A DNA stretch of 63,406 bases. Origin: a virus. Shown piece after piece: positions 17,626-27,437 of the stretch. Below the pieces are notes generated by a model. It worked only from the letters and a program-made list of their open reading frames with translations, was not told the DNA's origin and did not search any database. The first letter of the stretch is position 1. Each line of letters begins with the position of its first letter. Made by a program: the position numbers and the translations under genes. The stretch is taken from positions 1 through 63,406 of the IMG/VR virus record IMGVR_UViG_3300025135_000005. The stretch is one strand, 5' to 3'.

Positions 17626-20600
17626 ATGAACATTCAGCAAGAGGAGATATTATTGAAAGAATTTACATCAGGAACTACCCTGTTGTTTTTTAGTACTCAT
17701 TTAACTTCTGATAGTAATACTTTGTCGAGAGACCCTGATATTATTTATACCCCTACCATTCTTTGGCTTGACAATTTTAACACCCCTGTAAAGGTATCTA
17801 CATTTGATGGGAAAAATATTTGGACTCTAAATTCTGAAAATAATTATGTACCAATTGAGGAATTGTCAAATAATCACATGACAGGGTATTCTTATGTGAG
17901 GGATTATTCACATATAATTAACGACAATAGACTCAATCAAATTAGGGAAAGATTTACTCAACAAATAGAAGAATCACTCAATACTGGAGCAACAATAACA
18001 ACATCTGAGGGTGTAATACCAAATCCTAATCCACCAATTGTTCCTACGCACATAGATTATGTTTTTCGACAATTTAATGAAATTGATGATTTTTTTGTAA
18101 ACATCAAATTAAATAGAACATTTGGAACTCTTGATACGCTAAATATTTATAACAACCTTGTAAATAGTATGCCAACCCAAGAGGCAGATACAGGTGTTGT
18201 TTTTGGTAGGCTAATGGCACGTCAAAAGATAAAAGATGAAGAGGGTAATAACATAAGCATCCCACTTAGAAATGTTCCAATAGGTATTTTTAACTCATCA
18301 GAAGACTATCCATCCTCAACATCAACAGATTCGGGTGGAAACAGGATTTATCTTAACAACAAAGAAAATTCAAATCCAAGCGAATACTTTAACATCCAAT
18401 CTTTTAGCGCTGATACAAACAGCTATCTGAGGTCTGTATCTCAATTTACATCAGTCCCAGACCAGTATAAATATATCACTACCACCAATGAAAATGGGGA
18501 ATTTATTATATATGATGTTCCTGTGGGAAATAGGATAGTTATTTTTGAGGTGGATTTATTTAAACAAGGTCTTACAAAAGATGAGATTGCACTAAATTTC
18601 TTTCCTTTCCCAATTGATGACGAAAGTAATATTGACACTATTCCAAGTTTCTCTTTTAAGCAATTTCCAATTGATGTTGTAAAATCTTGGGGGACCATAC
18701 AAACTGGGTATACAGAACTTGATATTGTTGTTAATTATGACCTTAGAAAGTGGGCAACATTCTATGTTCCGCCAATGGGTTACGACAATAAAAAGCTTGG
18801 CTCTCAAGAGTTAGCAAACTTCTCTCCGACTCTTAATGTTGAGATTAGAGATATGTCTAAAGAAGATTTTCCGATTAGGAAACTACCTGTAGTAGAGATT
18901 CAAGACATCTATGACAAAGAAGAGGAGCAAACCCTCCTTTGGGATGCAGAATTTGCTCAACTTAAAAATACGGCTAAATTTTTTGAACAGGGATTTAGAG
19001 CCTTTAAAGTTCCAGCTAATATGTATGACCCCAAAGGATATAGGACAGATAATGACGGAATTCCAAGGTCAGAGCCTACCTCTCAAGGGGTATGGCTTGC
19101 TGGATACCAATTTAAACTATATTATAATCAAAAGAATTCTATATTTAGAACAACTGGCTTCCAAAGGGATTGGGGATATACAAACCAACCTGGCGGATGG
19201 ATTGGTAGAGACCACTTCCACTTAAATAGAGGAGAAACTTCAGATGCACCGAATACATCAGTAGTTAATCAGACATATTCCCCTTATGATAAACCATGGA
19301 CTGCATTATATCCTGATAAATATAAAATACCTGCCAAACCCATTGACAAAAACTACATAAGAAGCACTATGGTTGGTAGACTTCCCGCCACTAATCCTCG
19401 CTATCTTGAACAACCTGAGTATAAAGATGGTGACCTAAACGGACTTCAAGTAACATTGTCAAGTATAACTACAGCTGATGTTGGAGGATATGGCATACAA
19501 CGTAGTATATCAAATAATTTTTGGTTTCCTAATAGGTTTTCTAAGGAGGTTACATCTGGATTCATATATAAATACGAAGCTGGAGTAGCTCGGAATGAGA
19601 CTTATTCAAATGGTTATGAACCATCTAATGGTAGTTTTCCAATTCAACCAGGTATATCCAGGGTTCTTAATGGAGAGAGGTATCAAAGAGTTGAATGTGG
19701 ATACGGTTATTGGCTAAGGCCTGAGGGTTGGCCCCCAGTTTCTGCAGAGCCTTGGGGAGATACAATTTTTTCTCAAGCCACAAGAAATGGAGCTGGTTTA
19801 ACGGGGCCAGATTTTAAACCTGGTGTCTTAGCTGTTGGGCAAAGTAATGGAAACAATATAGTCCAAGTTCAAAATATACCTATTGATGTATATAATTTTG
19901 AGGATAAAGACATTGCGCTGGCACTTGATAACAATGCAACATATAGTGAGGGAGCTCTTAGTTTATATAGAATTATTGACCCAAACAAAAGAATAGAAAG
20001 AGGCCCAGAAATTATATCAACTTCAGCCACATTCAATTTTCAAGATTTTTATTTCCAGAGAGGGCCAAATAGCTCAAAAATTATAACAGCACACGATACA
20101 GACAATAATAATACTGATGATAGATATTTTTCTAAGCTTGTAGGAGGAAGTCCGCATGCTCAATTTGGCTATAATTTGTTAGAATTTGAAATAACTAATT
20201 TAGGGAATATTACAGTTAGTATCCCAGGGACGAATATTAACTTATCTCCAGGTGGAAGCGCTATTTTTACAACAAGTCAGCTACCTCTTCAGGGGGCTTC
20301 AATTACACTTGCTGGTAATTCAAATTTTGATTTTGCTACATCTAAATACACGAGAGCTAATTATAGAATGAAATTCAAAAATATATTATGTAGAAAAAAT
20401 AATGGTGACCCACTTGGCGGAAGTGGAACCAATGTGCCTCAAGAAAGAATTATAGCAAATACCAATGTTACAGCACAGGCTACACCACCAAATTATTATT
20501 TAATAACAAGATATGGTAATGTTAGAACTCAATACGATAAAAATAATGATTCTTGTAAAACATCTGGAACGCTTGAAACTTCTTTAGACAGGTGGGTAAA

Positions 20601-20772
20601 TAAAGTTAAAATGAATGGAGCTTTGTTCAATGTTCCAAACACATCTGGTGGCGGGTATATTATAGACATGAGATTTTGGGATGCTCCTGTAGGTCCGCCA
20701 AATCAAACTTGTGCTGGTGGCAATTCTCATGGTGGAAATGCTTTTAGTATTGCAATTGAAGTTTTTGAATAA
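17626..20772 (+). CDS. large baseplate wedge protein, gp7-like by size and position
   Basis: 1,048 residues, against 1,032 for T4 gp7, and next after gp25-gp6 once the two inserted genes are ignored. Sequence similarity to gp7 cannot be judged by eye. An internal carboxypeptidase-regulatory-like beta-sandwich is visible near residues 290-330 (NENGEFIIYDVPVGNRIVIF). The middle is Pro/Gly/Tyr-rich with repeated aromatic-Gly patterns (GYGYWLRPEGW). The C-terminal 150 residues are beta-rich and contain Cys pairs. A wedge or short-fibre-attachment role is inferred. A TATATTTAG element lies about 13 nt before the ATG. Confidence 0.6.
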   Translation: MNIQQEEILLKEFTSGTTLLFFSTHLTSDSNTLSRDPDIIYTPTILWLDNFNTPVKVSTFDGKNIWTLNSENNYVPIEELSNNHMTGYSYVRDYSHIINDNRLNQIRERFTQQIEESLNTGATITTSEGVIPNPNPPIVPTHIDYVFRQFNEIDDFFVNIKLNRTFGTLDTLNIYNNLVNSMPTQEADTGVVFGRLMARQKIKDEEGNNISIPLRNVPIGIFNSSEDYPSSTSTDSGGNRIYLNNKENSNPSEYFNIQSFSADTNSYLRSVSQFTSVPDQYKYITTTNENGEFIIYDVPVGNRIVIFEVDLFKQGLTKDEIALNFFPFPIDDESNIDTIPSFSFKQFPIDVVKSWGTIQTGYTELDIVVNYDLRKWATFYVPPMGYDNKKLGSQELANFSPTLNVEIRDMSKEDFPIRKLPVVEIQDIYDKEEEQTLLWDAEFAQLKNTAKFFEQGFRAFKVPANMYDPKGYRTDNDGIPRSEPTSQGVWLAGYQFKLYYNQKNSIFRTTGFQRDWGYTNQPGGWIGRDHFHLNRGETSDAPNTSVVNQTYSPYDKPWTALYPDKYKIPAKPIDKNYIRSTMVGRLPATNPRYLEQPEYKDGDLNGLQVTLSSITTADVGGYGIQRSISNNFWFPNRFSKEVTSGFIYKYEAGVARNETYSNGYEPSNGSFPIQPGISRVLNGERYQRVECGYGYWLRPEGWPPVSAEPWGDTIFSQATRNGAGLTGPDFKPGVLAVGQSNGNNIVQVQNIPIDVYNFEDKDIALALDNNATYSEGALSLYRIIDPNKRIERGPEIISTSATFNFQDFYFQRGPNSSKIITAHDTDNNNTDDRYFSKLVGGSPHAQFGYNLLEFEITNLGNITVSIPGTNINLSPGGSAIFTTSQLPLQGASITLAGNSNFDFATSKYTRANYRMKFKNILCRKNNGDPLGGSGTNVPQERIIANTNVTAQATPPNYYLITRYGNVRTQYDKNNDSCKTSGTLETSLDRWVNKVKMNGALFNVPNTSGGGYIIDMRFWDAPVGPPNQTCAGGNSHGGNAFSIAIEVFE

Positions 20773-20774
20773 TT

Positions 20775-22853
20775 ATGGATGATAAGAAAAAAATAGTACT
20801 TGCTACTGAAGATATTTTAGCAAAAAAATTAGAGGACATTTATATTAATGTAAACCTGCAACAAAGATTTAATTTAATCAAAAGAGATAGGTATGACAAT
20901 AATTTTGACCTTGCTGAACAATTCAGGAAAGAAAGAAATGCCTCAAGAAGTTTTAGAATTTATGGTATAATTGATTCTCCCGCTGTAGATTGTGACAACT
21001 TGACCATAAAAGTATTTTCAAATTCAAGTGAATTATTTGGATTTCAAATTCTTACCAATCAAATTTCTACAATAAATTCTCAACCACTTGGTTTTGGGGA
21101 CAAGAATGTATTTGGAAAAAAAAGGGGTAAATATATTATTGAATTAGATAACTATAAAATATCAGACGTAATTTATCTTGAAATTGCGGGAGATGGAGTC
21201 ACCTATTCAAGGACTATAGTTGAACAGAGACTTGTATTTAAAGACGTTGATGGTAATTTTGTAGAATACGGTACAGATACCGTTGATTTTGGAATAGACG
21301 GTGGTTTTGACGTTATACAAAACGACTTTCCATTCTTCTACAACAAACATTGGATTAAAAATAATTTTCAGGTAAATAGAGTTATTAAGAGAAATATTAG
21401 ATTTGAAAAATCTTTTTACTCTTTAGATGAGGGGCAGCAAGGTGTTGTAAGGGTTGGTTTGAGTGAGCCAAGTGTATTTGGAACAGAGAGTGTTACAGTA
21501 AATATATCAACCCCAGTTTCCCCATTGGATGCAGCGACTCTTGGGTTAGATTTTACTGTAGACACATTTCCGTTTTCTTTTCCCATGAATTTAAGTTGGG
21601 GTATTGGCCAGCAATTTAGAGATATAAATATAACGGCTTTAAATGATTCTTTGGTTGAGAAAAGTCCAGAACAGTTTACACTTACCTTAGTTAATCCAAT
21701 TAACGCAACAATAGACCAGGGAATTCCTAATATTGAATCCACCACAGTTTCAATAGTAGACAAAACACCTAAGGGTTATGTTAATTACAATTTCCAGAAA
21801 ATAATTAACAATATCACTCCAGTTACAGACCCAATAATATTTTCAGAAAACCTTGGCCAACTTCCAGGTTATCAAATGAATTTATACGGAGCCAAAGATG
21901 GTGCTGGATTGCCAGGTGATGTTAATAATAATTTCAGATTCTTTCCTAATGATACTTATGAAATATTAGTAACCAACGATGGAGATTCAACGACTCTACC
22001 TATAATTCCAGGAGTAACAACTCAAGAGCAAGGATTTCCAGCAGGAGGCAGCATCACTATTTCTGTTGAGAGTAAGTATTTTAATCACAACTCACTCCCT
22101 AAGGAATCTGCTGTTTTTGATTTTAAAGAAAAAAACACTGCCTTTGGAAGTCCAAGTTATTATAATGATATATTTTACATAAACGGTCTCAGGTTTGACT
22201 CAGGCCCTCTTGTTGCAGATAGTTTTGTTCAAAAAATAACACAAAAATATGCATCAGTTAATATGGTAATTCCATTTAATATAACACAGCAAAATAAAGT
22301 AGTTACACTAACAGCTAAGCATCCCGCATATAATATCAACGGTTTTATACCTAAAGAGAGTGGGCTTGAAAATTATGCGCTTGTAGATTCTGTAGAAATC
22401 CCACAATATCCAAATGGAAGAGTTTCAAGTATAACTGAACAAATTCCTTTTAACTTAAAGTTGTATGCTAATTTTAATGGTTACACATCTTGTAGGTACA
22501 GTTTTTCAATTAAAAAACAAGGATTTAAAGATGTGTTCGTACCATCTACAGACATAATTTCTTCAAGCGTTGGGGTTGACGCATATTTAGTAACCCCTAT
22601 AAGAGATGTTTCTGGTCCAAGTTTACCTCCAGGAGATGCAAATGTTTGTGACCCACTAACAAATGCTCTTGATGTTGATGGATATTATTTGAATGGAGTT
22701 GCCCTTCTTGCCTCTGAATTACTTAATTCTCAAGAGGTAACAGCCACAAATACCCACTCATCTGGTTATTTACCATCTTTTAGACCAAACCCTCTTACAA
22801 GCGACCTAATCACTTGTAATAATTTGATAGGAATATCTAAAGTTTTATCTTAA
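20775..22853 (+). CDS. virion protein with Calx-beta domain
   Basis: 692 residues. Residues about 213-332 form a Calx-beta-like domain: SLDEGQQGVVRVGLSE, then DFTVDTFPFSF, NITALNDSLVEKSPEQFTLT and TTVSIVDKTP. Calx-beta domains are Ca2+-binding beta-sandwiches found in adhesins and some phage fibres. The rest is beta-rich with two further sandwich-like segments. It starts 2 bases after the gp7-sized gene and is probably a tail or baseplate peripheral protein. Confidence 0.65.
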   Translation: MDDKKKIVLATEDILAKKLEDIYINVNLQQRFNLIKRDRYDNNFDLAEQFRKERNASRSFRIYGIIDSPAVDCDNLTIKVFSNSSELFGFQILTNQISTINSQPLGFGDKNVFGKKRGKYIIELDNYKISDVIYLEIAGDGVTYSRTIVEQRLVFKDVDGNFVEYGTDTVDFGIDGGFDVIQNDFPFFYNKHWIKNNFQVNRVIKRNIRFEKSFYSLDEGQQGVVRVGLSEPSVFGTESVTVNISTPVSPLDAATLGLDFTVDTFPFSFPMNLSWGIGQQFRDINITALNDSLVEKSPEQFTLTLVNPINATIDQGIPNIESTTVSIVDKTPKGYVNYNFQKIINNITPVTDPIIFSENLGQLPGYQMNLYGAKDGAGLPGDVNNNFRFFPNDTYEILVTNDGDSTTLPIIPGVTTQEQGFPAGGSITISVESKYFNHNSLPKESAVFDFKEKNTAFGSPSYYNDIFYINGLRFDSGPLVADSFVQKITQKYASVNMVIPFNITQQNKVVTLTAKHPAYNINGFIPKESGLENYALVDSVEIPQYPNGRVSSITEQIPFNLKLYANFNGYTSCRYSFSIKKQGFKDVFVPSTDIISSSVGVDAYLVTPIRDVSGPSLPPGDANVCDPLTNALDVDGYYLNGVALLASELLNSQEVTATNTHSSGYLPSFRPNPLTSDLITCNNLIGISKVLS

Positions 22854-22855
22854 TG

Positions 22856-22864
22856 CTATTTATA
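22856..22864 (+). promoter_or_regulatory. putative late promoter, CTATTTATA
   Basis: Recurrent late-type element only 4 nt before the ATG at 22869. A transcript from it would be nearly leaderless or would start inside the gene. Confidence 0.45.
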
Positions 22865-22868
22865 GTTA

Positions 22869-23381
22869 ATGAATGAAATAAATTACATACAGCAATATAA
22901 AATCTATGTAGATTCAGTAGAGGTGGCTCCTGATTGTTGGGAGTTTTTACATAAAGACAAAAATTACTACGGATTTCCAGAGTTTGATTTTTTCCTCCCA
23001 GTATTTCTTACGAGGACAAATGAGATATTCGAATACGTTCAAATAAATAGAGAAGAAGAGATAGAGTCAATAGTGAGACAGGAGGTAAATCCATTTTTTA
23101 TAGAACTCTCATTCTTTAATGGTATTACACAAAATAAGGTTAGATACGGTAGTGATTTGACAAATGATATGATTGACTACATTAGAAGTGTGAGAGTTGA
23201 TATTGCTGAGCTAAGTAATTCTGAGGTTATTTTCTGGTTTGACCAAATAGGCATCAATGAATTTCCATGGAACAAAGGGACTTTATCTGAGGTAACTCTT
23301 GATGATATTGATAAGGTCAATATCGTTCCTAATCATATTATTTCTAAGGCAAACTATTTTAACATAGATATAAACAAATAA
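22869..23381 (+). CDS. hypothetical tail-cluster protein
   Basis: 170 residues, unrecognised, acidic, mixed alpha/beta. Features are a Trp-containing N-terminal segment (APDCWEFLHKDKNYYG), a charged centre and a C-terminal helix. Its stop overlaps the next ATG by one base. The position between the Calx-beta protein and another structural candidate suggests a small baseplate or tail-completion protein; nothing in the sequence confirms this. Confidence 0.6.
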   Translation: MNEINYIQQYKIYVDSVEVAPDCWEFLHKDKNYYGFPEFDFFLPVFLTRTNEIFEYVQINREEEIESIVRQEVNPFFIELSFFNGITQNKVRYGSDLTNDMIDYIRSVRVDIAELSNSEVIFWFDQIGINEFPWNKGTLSEVTLDDIDKVNIVPNHIISKANYFNIDINK

Positions 23382-24094
23382 TGATTCAAAGACATAAAAT
23401 ATTAATAACACTTACTGGGGAGACATCTCCTGTGAACTCTAATTTACAAAATGTGAATGGATATGTGGTAAATAATATTCAAGGGCTTGGCGGTGGTATT
23501 GTTAATTATTCTAATGTTAGAAATTTCCTAAATAATCAATCTAATTTAGTAATAATTAATGATTTTTTCTCATATCTAACAGGTTCAACAACAACAATTG
23601 AATTTGCCGAGATTTACAATAGTGACCAAAAATTATCAGATGTATTCAATAGCTACTACAACTCAAGTGTTTTAAATGCTCAATTTCCTCCAGTTGAAGT
23701 TATAGAAAATAGTCTTACTGGAACCACTGGAACCACTGTTATTGAAAACTCCACGTTTCAATATAATGGAGTGGCCCCTCAAAAAGGTCTTCAGAGTATT
23801 CCATTGAGTATAGATAATTCAACAAGAATTTTGAAAGTTTTTTCAGCACTTACCACGTTTACATATGAACCAAGTTATTACATTCCTGTTTTTGTTAAGA
23901 GAAATTTTAGCCAATTAGATAGGGAGAGTATTTATTTTGAAAATATAATAGAAGTGTTAAATGATTTCATTCCAAATACAGGTGGAGGAGGCAAAGAGAT
24001 TGGCGATGTAATAAGAGACAATAGTTATGACACAAAAATTATAAATACTGAATTTTCAGGTCTAACAGGACTTGAAGAATTAAAGCCTGACTAA
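23381..24094 (+). CDS. hypothetical tail-cluster protein
   Basis: 237 residues, not recognised. It is rich in Asn, Ser, Thr and Gly (VNSNLQNVNGYVVNNIQGLG), with a repeat-like TGTTGT stretch near residue 115 and beta propensity, as in many phage structural proteins. It overlaps the preceding gene by one base. The C-terminus has a Gly run (NTGGGGKEIGDV). A structural role is inferred from position and composition. Confidence 0.6.
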   Translation: MIQRHKILITLTGETSPVNSNLQNVNGYVVNNIQGLGGGIVNYSNVRNFLNNQSNLVIINDFFSYLTGSTTTIEFAEIYNSDQKLSDVFNSYYNSSVLNAQFPPVEVIENSLTGTTGTTVIENSTFQYNGVAPQKGLQSIPLSIDNSTRILKVFSALTTFTYEPSYYIPVFVKRNFSQLDRESIYFENIIEVLNDFIPNTGGGGKEIGDVIRDNSYDTKIINTEFSGLTGLEELKPD

Positions 24095-24109
24095 TTAACT
24101 AAGAACATA

Positions 24110-24940
24110 ATGGCAAGAATACACACAATATTACAGGGATTCGTAGACATTAATCTTGAGACAGATGAGAATGTTAATACTAAAATAATTCCAACAAATC
24201 AACTTCAACAGGCTATTGGAGCACTTAATTTGAATTCTGGTTTTGTAGTCCTCAGAAAATCTTTATCTGTACCAGATAGAGTAGAGCTGCCAGTTCCTGC
24301 TGAAGTTTTGTTTGAAGCAATAGGGATAAACATCTCATCAGTACAATCCGCTCACATACAAGGCTCAAGACTTTATGGGGTTGATAATTTTGATTCTGAT
24401 TGGGATTTGGCAGTAATATCAACTGATGTTGTGGGGCACAGGTTTTTAGAAGCAAGTATAGATGGAAATGAATTTGATGTACATTTGTATTCTAAACAAG
24501 AATTTCAAAATAGATTAAATAATCATGAAATGCGTGAACTTGAGTTTTTAAGTCACCCAGAAAAGTTTTTTATCATTAACAACAAGAGTTTTTCAGTTGA
24601 ATTAGATAGTGATAAACTTGTGAACAAGGTTAAGCTTGAATCGGATGAGCTTTGGAATAGAGCAAAGTTTATATTAGATTCAGATGGAATTCAATATGTA
24701 GCACTAAAAAATATTTGGCATTCATTTAGGTTTTTAATTTTTGCAGAACAAATCCTTAAAGATGGTAAAATAACAGATTTTTCTGCGGCAAACTATCTTT
24801 ATGAATCAATAATAAATTCTAAACAAAGTAATTTTGAATTTTTTGAATTAAACTTCTCCACGCTAAGAGATACTTTAAAGCTAAACTTAGATACCTACAA
24901 AAAAGATGGTGGTCTTGAATTTATAGACCTCACCGTTTAA
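24110..24940 (+). CDS. DNA polymerase beta superfamily nucleotidyltransferase
   Basis: 276 residues. The signature is complete: GSRLYGVDNFDSDWDLAVI spans residues 85-103, with metal-binding Asp97 and Asp99 and the third carboxylate at Asp123 in NEFDVHLYS. A helical C-terminal domain follows. It resembles the predicted nucleotidyltransferases of the COG3541 type seen in phages. Members of this superfamily transfer a nucleotide to RNA, protein or small molecules, and the target here is unknown. It is an unexpected enzyme among tail genes, 15 bases after the previous stop. Confidence 0.8.
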   Translation: MARIHTILQGFVDINLETDENVNTKIIPTNQLQQAIGALNLNSGFVVLRKSLSVPDRVELPVPAEVLFEAIGINISSVQSAHIQGSRLYGVDNFDSDWDLAVISTDVVGHRFLEASIDGNEFDVHLYSKQEFQNRLNNHEMRELEFLSHPEKFFIINNKSFSVELDSDKLVNKVKLESDELWNRAKFILDSDGIQYVALKNIWHSFRFLIFAEQILKDGKITDFSAANYLYESIINSKQSNFEFFELNFSTLRDTLKLNLDTYKKDGGLEFIDLTV

Positions 24941-24961
24941 GGGTTTATTTTTTTTTATGAA

Positions 24962-24970
24962 TTATTTATA
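24962..24970 (+). promoter_or_regulatory. putative late promoter, TTATTTATA
   Basis: One-mismatch copy of the late-type element, 16 nt before the ATG at 24987. Confidence 0.5.
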
Positions 24971-24986
24971 TTAAACTAAAAGAATT

Positions 24987-25862
24987 ATGGCAGTAGGTAC
25001 TTATGGAACTGTGAAATTGGCAGATGTTGACTTTAATGATGTCGATGTGCTTTACGCCTATTCACCAAACAGGGAGTCTCTTGGAGATACACAATTCCTA
25101 CCACTATTTAATAGTGTCACCAATAATGAGTTTAGAAAAATGATTGGAGGTGATGGTGGATATAAACTAAGACTTCCAGCTTCTATTTTCAACAGACTTG
25201 GATTCTACATGATTCTTATCAGGCCTAAGACATTTCAAACAGAAATTATTGATTGTTCTTTCGTAATTACCAATAATGACCAAGAAATTCAAATCTCTAA
25301 AAAGGGAATTGTAATTCCAAAACTTCAATTTCAAAGTACAGGTTCTCTAATTGGATACCAGCTTGAGTATTTTGATGACAATGGAAACAAGATAAAGAAC
25401 TTTCATAGGATTATAACCAGTAGTGACCTTGTTAGTGTTAATCCAAATAACAACACTACAAACGCAAGTTCCACAACTTATGTTATCGACCCAAGTGGAA
25501 ATCAATTATTCATCACTCTTACTCCAGATGAGGCAAGTTTAATTACAAATGAAGTTTCAGTTGACCTTGGTAAATCTGGCCAAAAAATACTTCTTTCAAA
25601 TACCTTCTTTGACCCAGTTATGATTGAAGTTGAAATGGTAGACCAAAATATTAAAACCTTGTCATATGCTCTTTACGGTCAATCTACAAGAGACCTTGAG
25701 ACAGGCGTTTACTCTATCTTTGACGAGAGTGGAAATCTTTATAAGCAATACACCCTTCTCACACGTAAGAAGGAGTTTAGCAATGGAAATATTGATATTA
25801 AACAGGAGAGAACCCAGATTGATAGAGCACAAACATTCTTCAACCTTTCTCAGGGAGGTTAA
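24987..25862 (+). CDS. predicted virion structural protein
   Basis: 291 residues, not recognised. It opens with MAVGTYGTVKLADVDFNDVD, followed by alternating beta-rich segments and a C-terminal charged tail (IDIKQERTQIDRAQTFFNLS). Its own late-type motif and its position at the junction with the minus-strand fibre operon point to an abundant structural or assembly protein. Its 3' end overlaps the convergent small gene by 4 bases. Confidence 0.65.
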   Translation: MAVGTYGTVKLADVDFNDVDVLYAYSPNRESLGDTQFLPLFNSVTNNEFRKMIGGDGGYKLRLPASIFNRLGFYMILIRPKTFQTEIIDCSFVITNNDQEIQISKKGIVIPKLQFQSTGSLIGYQLEYFDDNGNKIKNFHRIITSSDLVSVNPNNNTTNASSTTYVIDPSGNQLFITLTPDEASLITNEVSVDLGKSGQKILLSNTFFDPVMIEVEMVDQNIKTLSYALYGQSTRDLETGVYSIFDESGNLYKQYTLLTRKKEFSNGNIDIKQERTQIDRAQTFFNLSQGG

Positions 25863-26068
25863 GGATTGTATTCTAAGTTTAGAACATATATCTCAGTGTG
25901 ACACTCAGCTTCTGTTGCTGCCAGAAAAATATTATGCATTGATTGAGTAATCCCAGATTGTTCGGCAAGTGAAATAACTTTGGTCCCATCGTGAATAAGC
26001 CTCCAAGATGTCTCATAATCAGTTTTATTAATAGTGATTCCGCTAAGGTTGTATTGAGTCACTTCCAT
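25859..26068 (-). CDS. small protein at the end of the fibre operon
   Basis: 69 residues, unrecognised. It starts 2 bases after the stop of the LRR-like protein gene and is the last gene of the minus-strand operon. The composition (WRLIHDGTKVISLAEQSGIT) suggests a compact domain. A fibre assembly factor or tip peptide is possible by position only. Its stop overlaps the convergent plus-strand gene by 4 bases. Confidence 0.6.
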   Translation of the reverse strand: MEVTQYNLSGITINKTDYETSWRLIHDGTKVISLAEQSGITQSMHNIFLAATEAECHTEIYVLNLEYNP

Positions 26069-26070
26069 AA

Positions 26071-27426
26071 TTAGTTAGTTGATAAAGACCAGCCTTTTGT
26101 TAATAAATTTGCAGTGGCACCAGTACCATCGTATCCACCAGAAAATCCATCTGGAGCACCGTTTGTTCCTCCCTGTATCCAAAATGTACCTCCAGTCCAG
26201 CCCATGTTATCAAGGTCGTACAACATTTGATTAACGCCAGCTGTTGGTATAAAATTAGAATTAGCCCTAATATCTATGTTATTATGGGTAATTCCAGATA
26301 TAGTTGTAAGATTTACATATGTTGATAACTTGCAGTCATCAAAATATATTTTACTAAACACACCAGATACAACTGTTGGAAAAATTATAGAGTTTAAATC
26401 TTGGCAACTTGACAGGAAAAGATTGCCACTCATACCACTCAGGGGAGAAAAGTCTACTGAAGAAAAACCTAAGTTAGAGGACATCCCCATTGAGCTAATT
26501 ATATTTGATACAGACGGAAAAGTCAAGCCAGTTAAATTTGCGTGATTTTGTATTATAACACTTCCACCAAGTCCAGAAAGTGGTGTTAAATCATAACCAT
26601 AAACAAGATTATTAAGTCCAAGATTAATAGATGACAAGCTATTTGAACTTGGCGGAAAAACTATAGAACTTAAATTAGGGTTATTATCTATTTGAATGGT
26701 TCCACCAAATCCTCCCAGACCACTAATATCAAGCTCTCCTACAATTCCAGTAGAGCTGGCGTTAAAAAATATTATGTTTGTTGAGTTGGACGGAAATGTT
26801 AATCCTGTTAAATTTGGATTAAAACCGAAACCTAAAAAACCTCCGAATCCGCCAGTATAACCAGAAAAATCTAACCTTCCGCTTATATTACAACTATTAA
26901 CTCTAAAATCTGTAAATGATTTTGTGCTTGCCGAAGGTATTGTGAGGCCTGTTAGGTTTGGGTTGTTTGAGAGAAAAACAGTTCCCTGTATATTTGGCAT
27001 TGTCGTTAGGTCAATCGCTCCATTGATGTTACATAAGAAAAAGTTCAAGCTATTTACATTCGCTGTTGTTGTTGGAAAAGTAACCCCAGTTAATCCAGGG
27101 TTTAAGCTAAATTGAAAATTTGAACAATTTACCATTTTAGATAAATCTATATCCCCTACAATACTGTTATCTGGGAATTGCAGCAAGGTTATGTTAGATA
27201 GTCTATCAATTGAGAGTTTAACAGTTTTACTTGAGCCACTATCAGAATATGTGTGTGAAAGTGAAGTGCCAGCTTCGGCAAACCCATCACCATAGTCAAT
27301 TCTCGGAATCTTTCCACTAAAGGCAGAAACGTTAGAGTCAAAGGTGGTTCCGCTATCTAATTGGGTGGTAAGCGTAAAAACATCACCCTGATTGTTGTTG
27401 ATGTTAAAAAATGCTGAATTACTCAT
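26071..27426 (-). CDS. tail-fibre-like protein with leucine-rich repeats
   Basis: 451 residues. After a beta-rich N-terminal domain with a PKD/BspA-like turn (RIDYGDGF, then SHTYSDSG), the protein has LRR-like units. The phrase NPNLTGLTFPS or a close variant recurs about six times at roughly 47-residue spacing (near residues 108, 155, 206, 252, 302 and 347), alternating with GELDISGLGG-type segments. The C-terminus has a Gly/Trp-rich tip (GGTFWIQGGTNGAPDGF) typical of surface-binding domains. LRRs bind proteins or glycans, and a receptor-binding role is inferred. It is fourth in the minus-strand operon. Confidence 0.7.
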   Translation of the reverse strand: MSNSAFFNINNNQGDVFTLTTQLDSGTTFDSNVSAFSGKIPRIDYGDGFAEAGTSLSHTYSDSGSSKTVKLSIDRLSNITLLQFPDNSIVGDIDLSKMVNCSNFQFSLNPGLTGVTFPTTTANVNSLNFFLCNINGAIDLTTMPNIQGTVFLSNNPNLTGLTIPSASTKSFTDFRVNSCNISGRLDFSGYTGGFGGFLGFGFNPNLTGLTFPSNSTNIIFFNASSTGIVGELDISGLGGFGGTIQIDNNPNLSSIVFPPSSNSLSSINLGLNNLVYGYDLTPLSGLGGSVIIQNHANLTGLTFPSVSNIISSMGMSSNLGFSSVDFSPLSGMSGNLFLSSCQDLNSIIFPTVVSGVFSKIYFDDCKLSTYVNLTTISGITHNNIDIRANSNFIPTAGVNQMLYDLDNMGWTGGTFWIQGGTNGAPDGFSGGYDGTGATANLLTKGWSLSTN

Positions 27427-27437
27427 GTCAACAATTA

